Positions 8,135 to 16,313 of a DNA stretch of 39,808 nt are shown here, piece after piece. A model generated the notes under the pieces. The model worked only from the letters and a program-made list of their open reading frames with translations. It made no database searches and was not told the origin of the DNA. The stretch comes from Rhodobacterales bacterium. Lineage in GTDB: Bacteria; Pseudomonadota; Alphaproteobacteria; Rhodobacterales; Rhodobacteraceae. Made by a program: the position numbers and the translations under genes. The stretch lies in NCBI GenBank assembly GCA_026400325.1, contig JAPLPF010000134.1, positions 1 through 39,808 on the forward strand, written 5' to 3'. Numbering within the stretch: the first letter of the stretch is position 1; each line of letters starts with the position of its first letter.

Positions 8135-8796
8135 CCGGCACTGACCTTCATTTCGACGACGACGAAGACGCCCTGGCGGCCGAGTATGTCCTGGGCGTGC
8201 TTGACCTTCCCGATCGCCTTGCGGTCGAGGCACGGATCAAGGCTGATCCCGACTTTGCCCAGTGCGTCACCGACTGGGAAAACCGGCTTGCGGATCTGAA
8301 CGACGACTTCGCCGAAAGCCCGGCGCCAAACCTTCTGCCCCGGATCGAAGCCCGGCTTTTCCCCGGATCCCCGGCACGCAAGGTCAAGGAGGGTCGCGGC
8401 CGCTGGAGCTGGCTTGCCGGTGCCGTCGCGGCGTCGGTGCTGATCCTGGCCGTTGTTGCCACCCTGACGCCGCCCCGCGTTGGCCTGGTCGCAACCCTTG
8501 CCACTGCGGATGCGCGCCTGAGCTACGAAGTGCGAAGCTTTGGCAGCACGTTGCAGGTGACGCGCGTGGCGGGCCTGCCCGCCGTTCAGGGCCAGGTTCA
8601 CGAACTTTGGCTCATCGCGCCCGACGCGGCCCCGGTGTCGCTTGGGCTTTTGCAGGATCAGGTGCTGAGCGTCAGCTACCCGGTTCCCCCGGCAGGCTGG
8701 ACCTTTGCCGTGTCGATCGAGCCCGAGGGCGGCTCGCCCACCGGGCAACCGACCGGCCCGGTGATCCTGACCGCCGTCGTCGCCGGAGAGGCTTGA
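8131..8796 (+). CDS. Membrane-anchored anti-sigma factor (RskA-like)
   Basis: A 221-residue single-pass inner-membrane protein that should hold the upstream ECF sigma factor inactive. The acidic N-terminal cytosolic domain (about 1-90; ALAAEYVLGVLDLPDRLAVEARI is typical of RskA-type anti-sigma domains) lacks the His-Cys-Cys zinc motif, as in RskA. One membrane segment lies at about 94-113. The periplasmic domain (QGQVHELWLIAPD, then SLGLLQDQVLSV and FAVSIEPEGGSPTGQPTGPVI) matches the RskA C-terminal domain. The ATG at 8131 overlaps the sigma stop as ATGA and has aaggag at 8114-8119. A GTG at 8119 is in frame but falls inside the ribosome site. In family members the signal acts by regulated proteolysis near the membrane; nothing here shows the trigger. 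Confidence 0.9.
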   Translation: MTGTDLHFDDDEDALAAEYVLGVLDLPDRLAVEARIKADPDFAQCVTDWENRLADLNDDFAESPAPNLLPRIEARLFPGSPARKVKEGRGRWSWLAGAVAASVLILAVVATLTPPRVGLVATLATADARLSYEVRSFGSTLQVTRVAGLPAVQGQVHELWLIAPDAAPVSLGLLQDQVLSVSYPVPPAGWTFAVSIEPEGGSPTGQPTGPVILTAVVAGEA

Positions 8797-8825
8797 TCAC
8801 GAAAGCGTGAGCAAAGTGCTGCGCC

Positions 8826-8850
8826 GAAACTTTCAAGGACCTGCGCCGTT
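8826..8850 (+). promoter_or_regulatory. Candidate ECF-type promoter of the fasciclin gene
   Basis: A GAAAC element (8826-8830) is followed after 16 nt by CGTT (8847-8850), which fits the AAC-containing -35 and CGT-type -10 spacing of many ECF promoters. It lies 58 bp before the fasciclin ATG and downstream of the anti-sigma stop. I cannot show the sigma factor uses it; the match is to the general ECF pattern. Confidence 0.4.
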
Positions 8851-8907
8851 TCTTCTGGTGTGAGGCGGGAATGACCCCGCGCTTCGAACTCCAAAGGGAA
8901 CACCACC

Positions 8908-9453
8908 ATGAAAGCTTTCAAACTTGCCACCGCGATCCTTGCGCTGTCCACCGGACTTGCCTTTGCCGAAAACCCCATGGTCGGCGGTGCGGCCATGTTC
9001 GAAGACAAGAACATTGTCGAAAATGCGGTGAACTCGGCCGACCACACCACCCTTGTCGCCGCCGTACAGGCCGCTGGCCTGGTCGAAACGCTGTCGGGCG
9101 CTGGCCCGTTCACCGTCTTCGCGCCGACCAATGAGGCTTTCGCCAAACTGCCCGCTGGAACGGTGGAAAACCTGCTCAAGCCGGAAAACAAGGACCAGCT
9201 GGTCAAGATCCTGACCTGCCACGTCGTTGCGGCCAACGCGATGTCGACCGACATCGTCGGCATGATCGAGGCGGATGGCGGCATGCACAAGATCGGCACC
9301 GTGGGCGGCTGCGAGTTCACCGCCTCGATGAAGGACGGCATGGTCCAGATCACCGATGGCATGGGCAATGTGGCCACGGTCACCATCGCCGATGTCAAGC
9401 AGTCGAACGGCGTGATCCACGTCATCGACACCGTGCTTCTGCCGGCGATGTGA
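8908..9453 (+). CDS. Secreted fasciclin (FAS1) domain protein
   Basis: A 181-residue exported protein with a Sec signal peptide (basic start MKAFK, hydrophobic core, likely cleavage after GLAFA near residue 20) and a single FAS1 domain over the rest. The H1-type motif [20 protein letters not shown] and the terminal H2-type motif [13 protein letters not shown] are both present. FAS1 proteins mediate adhesion or protein-protein contacts at the cell surface; the bacterial role is generally unclear. An aaaggga precedes the ATG. It follows the sigma/anti-sigma pair by 111 bp with a candidate ECF promoter in the gap, and ends at a strong terminator (9577-9605). It is therefore probably the main target of the sigma factor. 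No lipid-attachment cysteine is seen. Confidence 0.93.
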   Translation: MKAFKLATAILALSTGLAFAENPMVGGAAMFEDKNIVENAVNSADHTTLVAAVQAAGLVETLSGAGPFTVFAPTNEAFAKLPAGTVENLLKPENKDQLVKILTCHVVAANAMSTDIVGMIEADGGMHKIGTVGGCEFTASMKDGMVQITDGMGNVATVTIADVKQSNGVIHVIDTVLLPAM

Positions 9454-9576
9454 TCCCTTTCGCCGGTTGACGGGAACGGGCGGGGGTGTGTCACTGCACC
9501 GCCGCCCGAACCCCGGCCAGACCCCGCACAGAGGGTGCAACTGTCCCCTCTCGTGGCCCTCTTCCGGGCCAAAGCC

Positions 9577-9605
9577 AGGTCTTCGGGGCAACCCGAAGAC
9601 CTTTT
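9577..9605 (+). terminator. Rho-independent terminator after the fasciclin gene
   Basis: A perfect 11-bp stem, AGGTCTTCGGG (9577-9587) with CCCGAAGACCT (9592-9602), is closed by a GCAA tetraloop and followed by a TTTT run (9602-9605). It lies 124 bp after the fasciclin stop and upstream of the VWA gene promoter region. It is among the clearest intrinsic terminators in the window. Confidence 0.85.
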
Positions 9606-9618
9606 CCCATCACGGACG

Positions 9619-9647
9619 TTGACCTTGGGGAAGCCGCTGCCTTAGGT
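9619..9647 (+). promoter_or_regulatory. Candidate promoter of the VWA protein gene
   Basis: TTGACC (9619-9624) is followed after 17 nt by TTAGGT (9642-9647), about 30 bp before the ATG at 9679. The -35 is good and the -10 is weak. A small dyad, CTGCC (9637-9641) with GGCAG (9652-9656), overlaps the -10. It starts just past the terminator, as expected for a separate transcript. Confidence 0.35.
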
Positions 9648-9678
9648 TCACGGCAGATTTTGCCACAGGAGCTGTTGC

Positions 9679-11319
9679 ATGCGGTTTTTCACCCCGATTT
9701 TCGCGGCCCTGCTTGGCCATGTCCTGCTGACCTCGCCACTTCTGGCCGAGGGCAAGTCGATCATCGTGCTGGATGCGTCCGGGTCGATGTGGGGCCAGAT
9801 CGACGGCCGTGCCAAACTGGAAATCGCGCGTGAGGCGCTGGGGACGGTGCTTGGCGGCATCGACCCCGCGACCGAAATCGGGCTGATCGCCTATGGCCAC
9901 CGCGAAAAGGGCAGCTGTGACGATATCGAGCTGGTCGTCCCCCCCGCCGCCGGGACCGGCCAGGCGATCATCGAAGCGGCCAATTCCATGAAATTCCTGG
10001 GCAAGACCCCGCTGACCGAGGCTGTGCGACGCGCCGCAGCCGAACTGAAGTCGACCGAAGCCAAGGCCACAGTCATCCTGATCACCGACGGGATCGAGAC
10101 CTGCGAGGGCGACCCCTGCGCCCTGGGGGCCGAACTTGAAGCCTCGGGCATTGATTTCACCGCAAACGTGGTGGGTTTCGGTCTGACCGAGGAAGAGGGC
10201 AAGGCCGTCGCCTGTCTGGCCGAGAACACCGGCGGCAAGTACATTCAGGCCGCCGACGCAGGCAGCCTGGTCGAGGCTTTGAAAACCACGGTCGTGGTGG
10301 CCGAACCTGAACCGGTGCCGGAACCCACACCCGCCCCTGCCGCTGCGGTTGAATTCAACCTTGCCCCGCAGCTTTACCTTGTCGAAGGCGGACCCGAAAT
10401 TGTTGACGGCAACGCGTGGGAGCTGTTCCAGATCGCAGCGGATGGCACCACGGGGGAACGCATCACGACGGAGTACAACAAATACAAGGGCCTGTTTGCC
10501 GCTGGCACCTACCGTCTGGTCGGGCGGATCGGCGAAGCGCGGGCCGAACTGGACGTGACCCTGACCGATGATGCGATGCTGGAGCCGCAGGTCATCCTGA
10601 ACGCTGGCACCCTGATCCTGCATCCGCGCGTATCGGCAGATGGGCCGATCGACGGTGGTGCCGGGTTGAACCTTACCAATGCGGCCGGGATGGATGGCAC
10701 CTATTACGGTGACACCACGGTCATCGTCCCTGCGGGCGAAACCACCATCAACCTGCGCATCGGCGAGGCCCGCAGCACCGAAACGGTGACACTTGCCGCA
10801 GGTGAAACGCTGGAAAAGGACGTCATCGCCGGGGCCGGTGTGGCTGCGGTGGACGCCTTCTATGTCGATGGCGTGATCATGGACACCACCCAGCATGCGG
10901 TTGAAATCCTCATGGCCAAGAAGGCGCTGGACGGCAGCCAGGAAAGCATAACGACCAGCTATGGCCCGGCACAGCTTTTCACCCTGCCGCCGGGTGACTA
11001 CATCGCCCGCGTCACGCAAGGCGCGGCCACCGTCGACGCCCCCTTCACGGTGAAATCCGGCGAGCGGGTGGATGTCAAGGTTGTCCTGAACGCCGGGGTG
11101 CTGGCCATCACTGCCCCGGGGGCAAACTCGATCGAAGTGCTGGACGCCAAGGCCGACCTCAGCGGCAATCGCAAGTCGCAAAGCTTCGACTATGATGAAA
11201 GCAAAACCCTGATCGCGCCGGGGGGGGATTACCTGATCGTCGTGATGCGGGGCGAGGTGAGGGCCGAAGCGACAGCCACCGTGAAGCCCGGAGAGCGCAC
11301 CGAAATCACGGTTCCCTGA
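9679..11319 (+). CDS. Secreted von Willebrand factor A protein with C-terminal beta-repeat units
   Basis: A 546-residue exported protein. The signal peptide ends near LTSPLLA (residue 23). A VWA domain follows (about 25-215) with an intact metal-ion-dependent adhesion site: DASGS (Asp32, Ser34, Ser36), the Thr of GKTPLTEAV and the Asp of LITDGIETC. A Pro/Glu linker (EPEPVPEPTPAPAA) leads into about 320 residues of repeated units. Each unit reads roughly 'hydrophobic-x-PG/AG-x-Y/T ... GEAR/GAAT ... TVxxGE ... VxLNAGxL' (see findings), suggesting tandem small beta-sandwich modules like those of periplasmic or surface adhesins. A caggag lies upstream of the ATG at a good distance. Such proteins bind ligands or partner proteins in the periplasm or outside the cell; the partner is unknown. 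Confidence 0.88.
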   Translation: MRFFTPIFAALLGHVLLTSPLLAEGKSIIVLDASGSMWGQIDGRAKLEIAREALGTVLGGIDPATEIGLIAYGHREKGSCDDIELVVPPAAGTGQAIIEAANSMKFLGKTPLTEAVRRAAAELKSTEAKATVILITDGIETCEGDPCALGAELEASGIDFTANVVGFGLTEEEGKAVACLAENTGGKYIQAADAGSLVEALKTTVVVAEPEPVPEPTPAPAAAVEFNLAPQLYLVEGGPEIVDGNAWELFQIAADGTTGERITTEYNKYKGLFAAGTYRLVGRIGEARAELDVTLTDDAMLEPQVILNAGTLILHPRVSADGPIDGGAGLNLTNAAGMDGTYYGDTTVIVPAGETTINLRIGEARSTETVTLAAGETLEKDVIAGAGVAAVDAFYVDGVIMDTTQHAVEILMAKKALDGSQESITTSYGPAQLFTLPPGDYIARVTQGAATVDAPFTVKSGERVDVKVVLNAGVLAITAPGANSIEVLDAKADLSGNRKSQSFDYDESKTLIAPGGDYLIVVMRGEVRAEATATVKPGERTEITVP

Positions 11320-11325
11320 CAACAG

Positions 11326-11354
11326 GCCGCGCCGATCCGTCTTGACGGCGCGGC
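11326..11354 (+). terminator. GC-rich hairpin after the VWA gene
   Basis: A perfect 9-bp stem, GCCGCGCCG (11326-11334) with CGGCGCGGC (11346-11354), has an 11-nt loop and no T-tract. It starts 7 bp after the stop and may end the VWA transcript. It overlaps the proposed tRNA promoter. Confidence 0.4.
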
Positions 11355-11370
11355 GCGGCTGACTTACCTC
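11342..11370 (+). promoter_or_regulatory. Candidate promoter of tRNA-Gly
   Basis: TTGACG (11342-11347), a 17-nt spacer and TACCTC (11365-11370) end 10 bp before the mature tRNA 5' end, the usual geometry for a tRNA promoter. The -10 is imperfect. Confidence 0.45.
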
Positions 11371-11380
11371 GGGTCTTGCT

Positions 11381-11454
11381 GCGGGTGTAGCTCAATGGCA
11401 GAGCAGAAGCTTCCCAAGCTTACGACGAGGGTTCGATTCCCTTCACCCGCTCCA
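11381..11454 (+). tRNA. tRNA-Gly (anticodon CCC)
   Basis: A 74-nt cloverleaf with acceptor GCGGGTG paired to CACCCGC, D-arm GCTC...GAGC, anticodon loop TTCCCAA (anticodon CCC, reading GGG), T-arm AGGGTTCGATTCCCT and an encoded CCA end. It reads GGG glycine codons, used in this GC-rich genome. It is followed 14 nt later by an intrinsic terminator. Confidence 0.97.
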
Positions 11455-11468
11455 GCCTGACCCGACGC

Positions 11469-11491
11469 CGCCGCCCCTTGGGCGGCGTTTT
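11469..11491 (+). terminator. Rho-independent terminator of tRNA-Gly
   Basis: A perfect 8-bp stem, CGCCGCCC (11469-11476) with GGGCGGCG (11480-11487), has a CTT loop and ends in TTTT (11488-11491). It lies immediately downstream of the tRNA. Confidence 0.85.
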
Positions 11492-11621
11492 GCGTGGCGG
11501 GCGGCGGTTCTGGCCACGACCCACCCACATCGACTTGCCGCGCCAGAACCCGGCTGCTAGCACTGTCAGGACGTAAGGCCCGCTGCCCGGCCCGAACGAC
11601 CCTGCAATAGGTTTTGTGCCC

Positions 11622-11942
11622 ATGCGACCTGCCCTGCCCCTTCTTGCAACGCTTGCTTTCGGTTCTGTCCTGTCGGCCTGTGTCGCCGAGGACGGCCCGT
11701 CAGACCCCTACGCCTTTGTCGGAAGCTGGGATTGCGGGGTCGAGACCTTTGCCTTCACCAACACCACCTACAATGACGGCACGAACACCTATCCGATCCG
11801 TTCGGTCCGCCGGGACGGCAGCAACTATACGCTGCGCTTCGAGAACGGGTTTCTGCTTGCGCTTGGTGCGGTGACCGAAACCGGGCTGACCTGGGTTTCG
11901 GGAACAACCGGCGACACGTTGAACTGCCGTCGCATCGGTTGA
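11622..11942 (+). CDS. Small putative lipoprotein, unknown function
   Basis: A 106-residue exported protein. The N-terminus MRPALPLLATLAFGSVLSAC is a lipoprotein signal with lipobox LSAC, so Cys20 should be acylated and the protein membrane-anchored. The mature part is about 86 residues with a Trp-Asp-Cys motif (SWDCGVETFAF), several aromatics and a late cysteine (LNCRRIG). The pair of cysteines could form a disulfide. It resembles many short Rhodobacterales lipoproteins with a beta-barrel-like lipocalin-type core, but I cannot assign a family. A GTG at 11616 is in frame; the ATG at 11622 gives the better signal peptide. It is followed after 34 bp by the RidA-like gene. Confidence 0.8.
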   Translation: MRPALPLLATLAFGSVLSACVAEDGPSDPYAFVGSWDCGVETFAFTNTTYNDGTNTYPIRSVRRDGSNYTLRFENGFLLALGAVTETGLTWVSGTTGDTLNCRRIG

Positions 11943-11976
11943 ACCTTCCATCCCCTTCATCTTTCAGGAGATCTTG

Positions 11977-12330
11977 ATGAACAGCGACATCACCCGCTAC
12001 GGCACCGGTCCGCGCATGTCCGAGGCGGTGGCCTACAACGGCATCCTCTGGGTCGCGGGGCAACTTGGAACACCCGGGGCCTCGGTCGCCGAGCAGATGC
12101 GCGGCTGCCTTGCCGAGATCGACCGGATCCTGGCCGAGGCCGGGACCGACAAGACCCGTATCCTGTCGGCCCAGATCTGGCTGGCGGACATGTCCACCTT
12201 CCCCGAGATGAATTCGGTCTGGGACACCTGGGTGCCGCAGGGCCACACCCCGGCCCGCGCAACGGGCGAGGCGAAACTGGCAACCCCCGACTACAAGGTC
12301 GAAGTCATCGTCACGGTCGCCTTGACGTGA
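11977..12330 (+). CDS. RidA/YjgF/Rid family protein
   Basis: A 117-residue protein of the Rid superfamily, whose RidA members hydrolyse reactive enamine/imine intermediates made by PLP enzymes. The pattern is typical: NGILWVAGQLG, then EIDRILAEAGTDKTRILSAQIWLADMS and PARATGEAKLATPDYKVEVIVTVAL. The key arginine that binds the substrate carboxylate in RidA (Arg105 in E. coli) corresponds to Arg94 here. Divergence around it suggests one of the Rid1-7 side groups, so activity as an imine deaminase is likely but not certain. The ATG at 11977 has aggag at 11966-11970; a TTG 3 nt earlier is not needed. A hairpin follows the stop (12350-12367). Confidence 0.88.
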   Translation: MNSDITRYGTGPRMSEAVAYNGILWVAGQLGTPGASVAEQMRGCLAEIDRILAEAGTDKTRILSAQIWLADMSTFPEMNSVWDTWVPQGHTPARATGEAKLATPDYKVEVIVTVALT

Positions 12331-12349
12331 GGCGTCTGGTCTGCGGGGC

Positions 12350-12367
12350 GGTCGGGTATTCCCGACC
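12350..12367 (+). terminator. Stem-loop after the RidA-like gene
   Basis: GGTCGGG (12350-12356), loop TATT, CCCGACC (12361-12367): a perfect 7-bp stem 20 bp after the stop. There is no T-tract, so termination is plausible but unproven. Confidence 0.45.
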
Positions 12368-12477
12368 CCTCACCCGATTGGGGTATGCAGACTTCGACAT
12401 TTTCCGTGTTAAGCTGCCAAAGGGACGCCAAGGATTGCCGGCGTCCTGCGAGATACATTGATAGCAGAGGCCTTCTG

Positions 12478-12828
12478 ATGACCACCTCTCCCAGACTTCT
12501 GACCCGCTCGTTTCTGGTGGGCGTGCTGATCGTTTCAACCAGCTACGGCGCCTCGGCACTTACGGTGAAACGGACCAACGTGATGATCGACGGTGCCTAT
12601 GTTCCGGTGCTGGTCGTGAAGGACAACGGCAAGACCCATATCCACCGGATCGGCGATGACGGCTTGACCCGGTCGATCCTGTTCGATCGCGAGAAATCGC
12701 TGGAATGGGCGCGGGCCAAGTATGGGGCAGATGCGACCGCAGCCACTGGCGATGACGGGCTGTCCGGCGGCGGGGGAAATGCCAATGCCAACGATGATGA
12801 CGGCGGTTATGACAACGGCTGTCCTTGA
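12478..12828 (+). CDS. Small secreted protein, unknown function
   Basis: A 116-residue exported protein I do not recognise. The signal peptide ends near TSYGASA (about residue 27). The mature protein begins with a compact, possibly beta-rich region (LTVKRTNVMIDGAYVPVLVVKDNGKTHIHRI in two overlapping pieces) and ends with a Gly/Asn/Asp-rich, low-complexity acidic tail and a final Cys-Pro. The tail could bind calcium or be disordered. The ATG at 12478 has agagg upstream; the longer frame from 12385 lacks one. The stop TGA overlaps the TTG start of the next gene (TTGA, 12825-12828), so the small protein is translationally coupled to a glycosyltransferase and may be its substrate or partner. Confidence 0.75.
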   Translation: MTTSPRLLTRSFLVGVLIVSTSYGASALTVKRTNVMIDGAYVPVLVVKDNGKTHIHRIGDDGLTRSILFDREKSLEWARAKYGADATAATGDDGLSGGGGNANANDDDGGYDNGCP

Positions 12829-14039
12829 AGGACATTCGCGCGCTTCTCGGGAACGAGGCCGGAGGCGGACGCGGTCATGTCACGACACTTGCCGCCGTTG
12901 CGCGTGCCTTGGGGCCGGGGATCGCAAAGATCGGGGCGCTGGGTCGCCTGGACTTCGCAACTGAGCTTTCCTGCCTTTGCACGGATGTCGTGAAGGCGCC
13001 GCTTCTGGCGCGGCAAACGGCGGCCGACCGGCCGTTCGCCCTGAAAGGCAATGCCACCTTCGGCGACACGTTGGCCGAAATCGGTTTGGATGACCCCAAA
13101 AGGGTGCGCCGTGGCCTGCTGTTCTGGCGCAACCTGATCATCAGGCACGACATTTCGCTTCTGGTGGCAGATCTTGCCCCGCTGGCGATGCGGGCGGCCT
13201 GCGGGCTTCGGGACGAGGGATGGTCCATCCGTATCATCAGCATCGGCACGGGCTACTATTCCCCGCCTGCCAGTTTGCTGCACTTTCCGGTGATCCTGCC
13301 AGACCATGACCGCATCACACGGTCCGAAGATCAGACGCTGGCGGTCTTGAATGCGGTGGGGGCCGAGGGCGACCTTGCCCCGCTGCCCCGGCTTTCCGCC
13401 CTCTATGCCGCCGATCTGCCGCTGGCGACCGGGTTTGACTGGCTGGACCCCTATCTTGCGGTCCGGCCGGTTCAGGACCGGATTGCCCCTCTGACCACCG
13501 CCCCTTTGCATCCTGCCGGGCAGGGAAACGAAGTCTTCGTCTACTTTTCCACCACCGAGTTGCAGGATGAGGTGCTGGTGCGCGCGCTGGAAACCCTGCC
13601 CTTTGCCCGGCGCGGGTTTCTTCCGCAGGCACCACCCGAAGTCAGGCAGAGGCTTGCCGCCTCGGGGATGGTGCTGCTGGACCAGCCCGCCACGACAGAC
13701 GAGATTGCCGCGCGATCGCGGCTGATCGTCCACGCCGCCCCGCATGGAACGGTTTGCCTTGCCGCCCTTGCCGGGCTGCCGCAATTCGGGGTGCCGCAGC
13801 ATCTGGAGCAGCTTTTCAACGCGCGGCAGGGTGAGGCAATGGGGGTTCTGACCCACGCCCTGCCCGGCAATCCGGACATGGCCGACCGGATTGCAGCGGC
13901 CTATGGTGACGCCGCGATGGCCGGTCGGGCAAGGGCCCTGGCATCACATCTGCGCCGGGACCATCCGGCTGATCCGATTGCCGCGCTGGCAGCACGCCTT
14001 GCACCGGAACTTGCCGCAGCGCGCGCCGCCCTGCCCTGA
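12825..14039 (+). CDS. GT-B fold glycosyltransferase-like protein
   Basis: A 404-residue protein resembling MGT/UDP-glucuronosyltransferase-type glycosyltransferases. The N-terminus ALLGNEAGGGRGHVTTLAAVARALG is the characteristic Gly-rich acceptor-domain loop with the catalytic-type histidine (GRGH). The C-terminal half has the nucleotide-sugar site VHAAPHGTVCLAALAGLPQF followed by GVPQHLEQLFNA, equivalent to HGGxGT...PxxxxQ in the family. The start is TTG at 12825, overlapping the previous stop; the N-terminal motif would be lost with any later start. Its stop is at 14039, directly abutting the convergent pgi stop at 14040. No sugar or acceptor can be assigned. Coupling to the small secreted protein suggests a dedicated function. 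Confidence 0.8.
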   Translation: MKDIRALLGNEAGGGRGHVTTLAAVARALGPGIAKIGALGRLDFATELSCLCTDVVKAPLLARQTAADRPFALKGNATFGDTLAEIGLDDPKRVRRGLLFWRNLIIRHDISLLVADLAPLAMRAACGLRDEGWSIRIISIGTGYYSPPASLLHFPVILPDHDRITRSEDQTLAVLNAVGAEGDLAPLPRLSALYAADLPLATGFDWLDPYLAVRPVQDRIAPLTTAPLHPAGQGNEVFVYFSTTELQDEVLVRALETLPFARRGFLPQAPPEVRQRLAASGMVLLDQPATTDEIAARSRLIVHAAPHGTVCLAALAGLPQFGVPQHLEQLFNARQGEAMGVLTHALPGNPDMADRIAAAYGDAAMAGRARALASHLRRDHPADPIAALAARLAPELAAARAALP

Positions 14040-15638
<1,599 letters not shown>

Positions 15639-15641
15639 GAT

Positions 15642-16313
15642 CTATTCTGCCCAATGCACGGTTGCGGTGTCGAGGACGGCCCGAACCGGCGCCTCAAGCG
15701 GGGGAAGGCTCTGGGCACGCTCAAGTGCCGCGCGCTTTTCCGGCCCGGTGATCAGGATATGCGTGTGGAACGCCCCGCGCAGCACGGGCGCAGTCAGTGT
15801 CACGCGCGGCTCACCCGCCGCTTCGGCTCGCATCGGCAGAAGAAGGGGTGCTGACGGTGCCAGCGCCTCGTCCAGCCGGTCGGCACCGGGGAACAGGCTG
15901 GCCGTGTGCATGTCGGCCCCCATGCCCAGAAGCAGCACCGAGATCGGAAGATGCGGACGCAGGCCGTCTTCCAGCGCAGGCAGCATGTCTTCCGGCGTCC
16001 CGGCCGGGGCGTAAAGCGGAATCAGTCGGGCCTGCGCCGCACGGCCCCGGATCAGGCGCTCACGCACAAGGCGGGTATTGGACCGGTCGGACGATTCAGG
16101 GACCCAGCGTTCGTCATTCAGCACGACCGCGACATTCGCCCAGTCAAGATCCACCCCGGACAACGTATCGAAGATCGGCCCCGGCGTGGTGCCGCCCGGA
16201 ACCGAAAGGGTCGCGCGGCCATCCCGGCGCAGGAAATCGGCCATTTGCCCGGCGATGATGTTCGCCAGACCAAGCATCAGCATTTCGCGGTCGGGATAGA
16301 CCTCAAGCTTCAT
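15642..16313 (-). CDS. pgl: 6-phosphogluconolactonase
   Basis: A 223-residue enzyme that hydrolyses 6-phosphoglucono-lactone to 6-phosphogluconate, the second step after Zwf. Sugar-phosphate isomerase-like motifs include SVPGGTTPGPIFDTL (about 39-53), NDERWVP (about 69-75) and the ending GPEKRAALERA. Its ATG overlaps the zwf stop (4 nt, 16310-16313), and pgi starts 3 bp after its stop, so the three genes form one tight operon. Confidence 0.96.
   Translation of the reverse strand: MKLEVYPDREMLMLGLANIIAGQMADFLRRDGRATLSVPGGTTPGPIFDTLSGVDLDWANVAVVLNDERWVPESSDRSNTRLVRERLIRGRAAQARLIPLYAPAGTPEDMLPALEDGLRPHLPISVLLLGMGADMHTASLFPGADRLDEALAPSAPLLLPMRAEAAGEPRVTLTAPVLRGAFHTHILITGPEKRAALERAQSLPPLEAPVRAVLDTATVHWAE

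Noticed and set aside
11420-11623. Small minus-strand open frame running over tRNA-Gly
   Set aside because: Its end (...RVKGIEPSS) is the familiar translation of a tRNA antisense strand, so it is a false gene.
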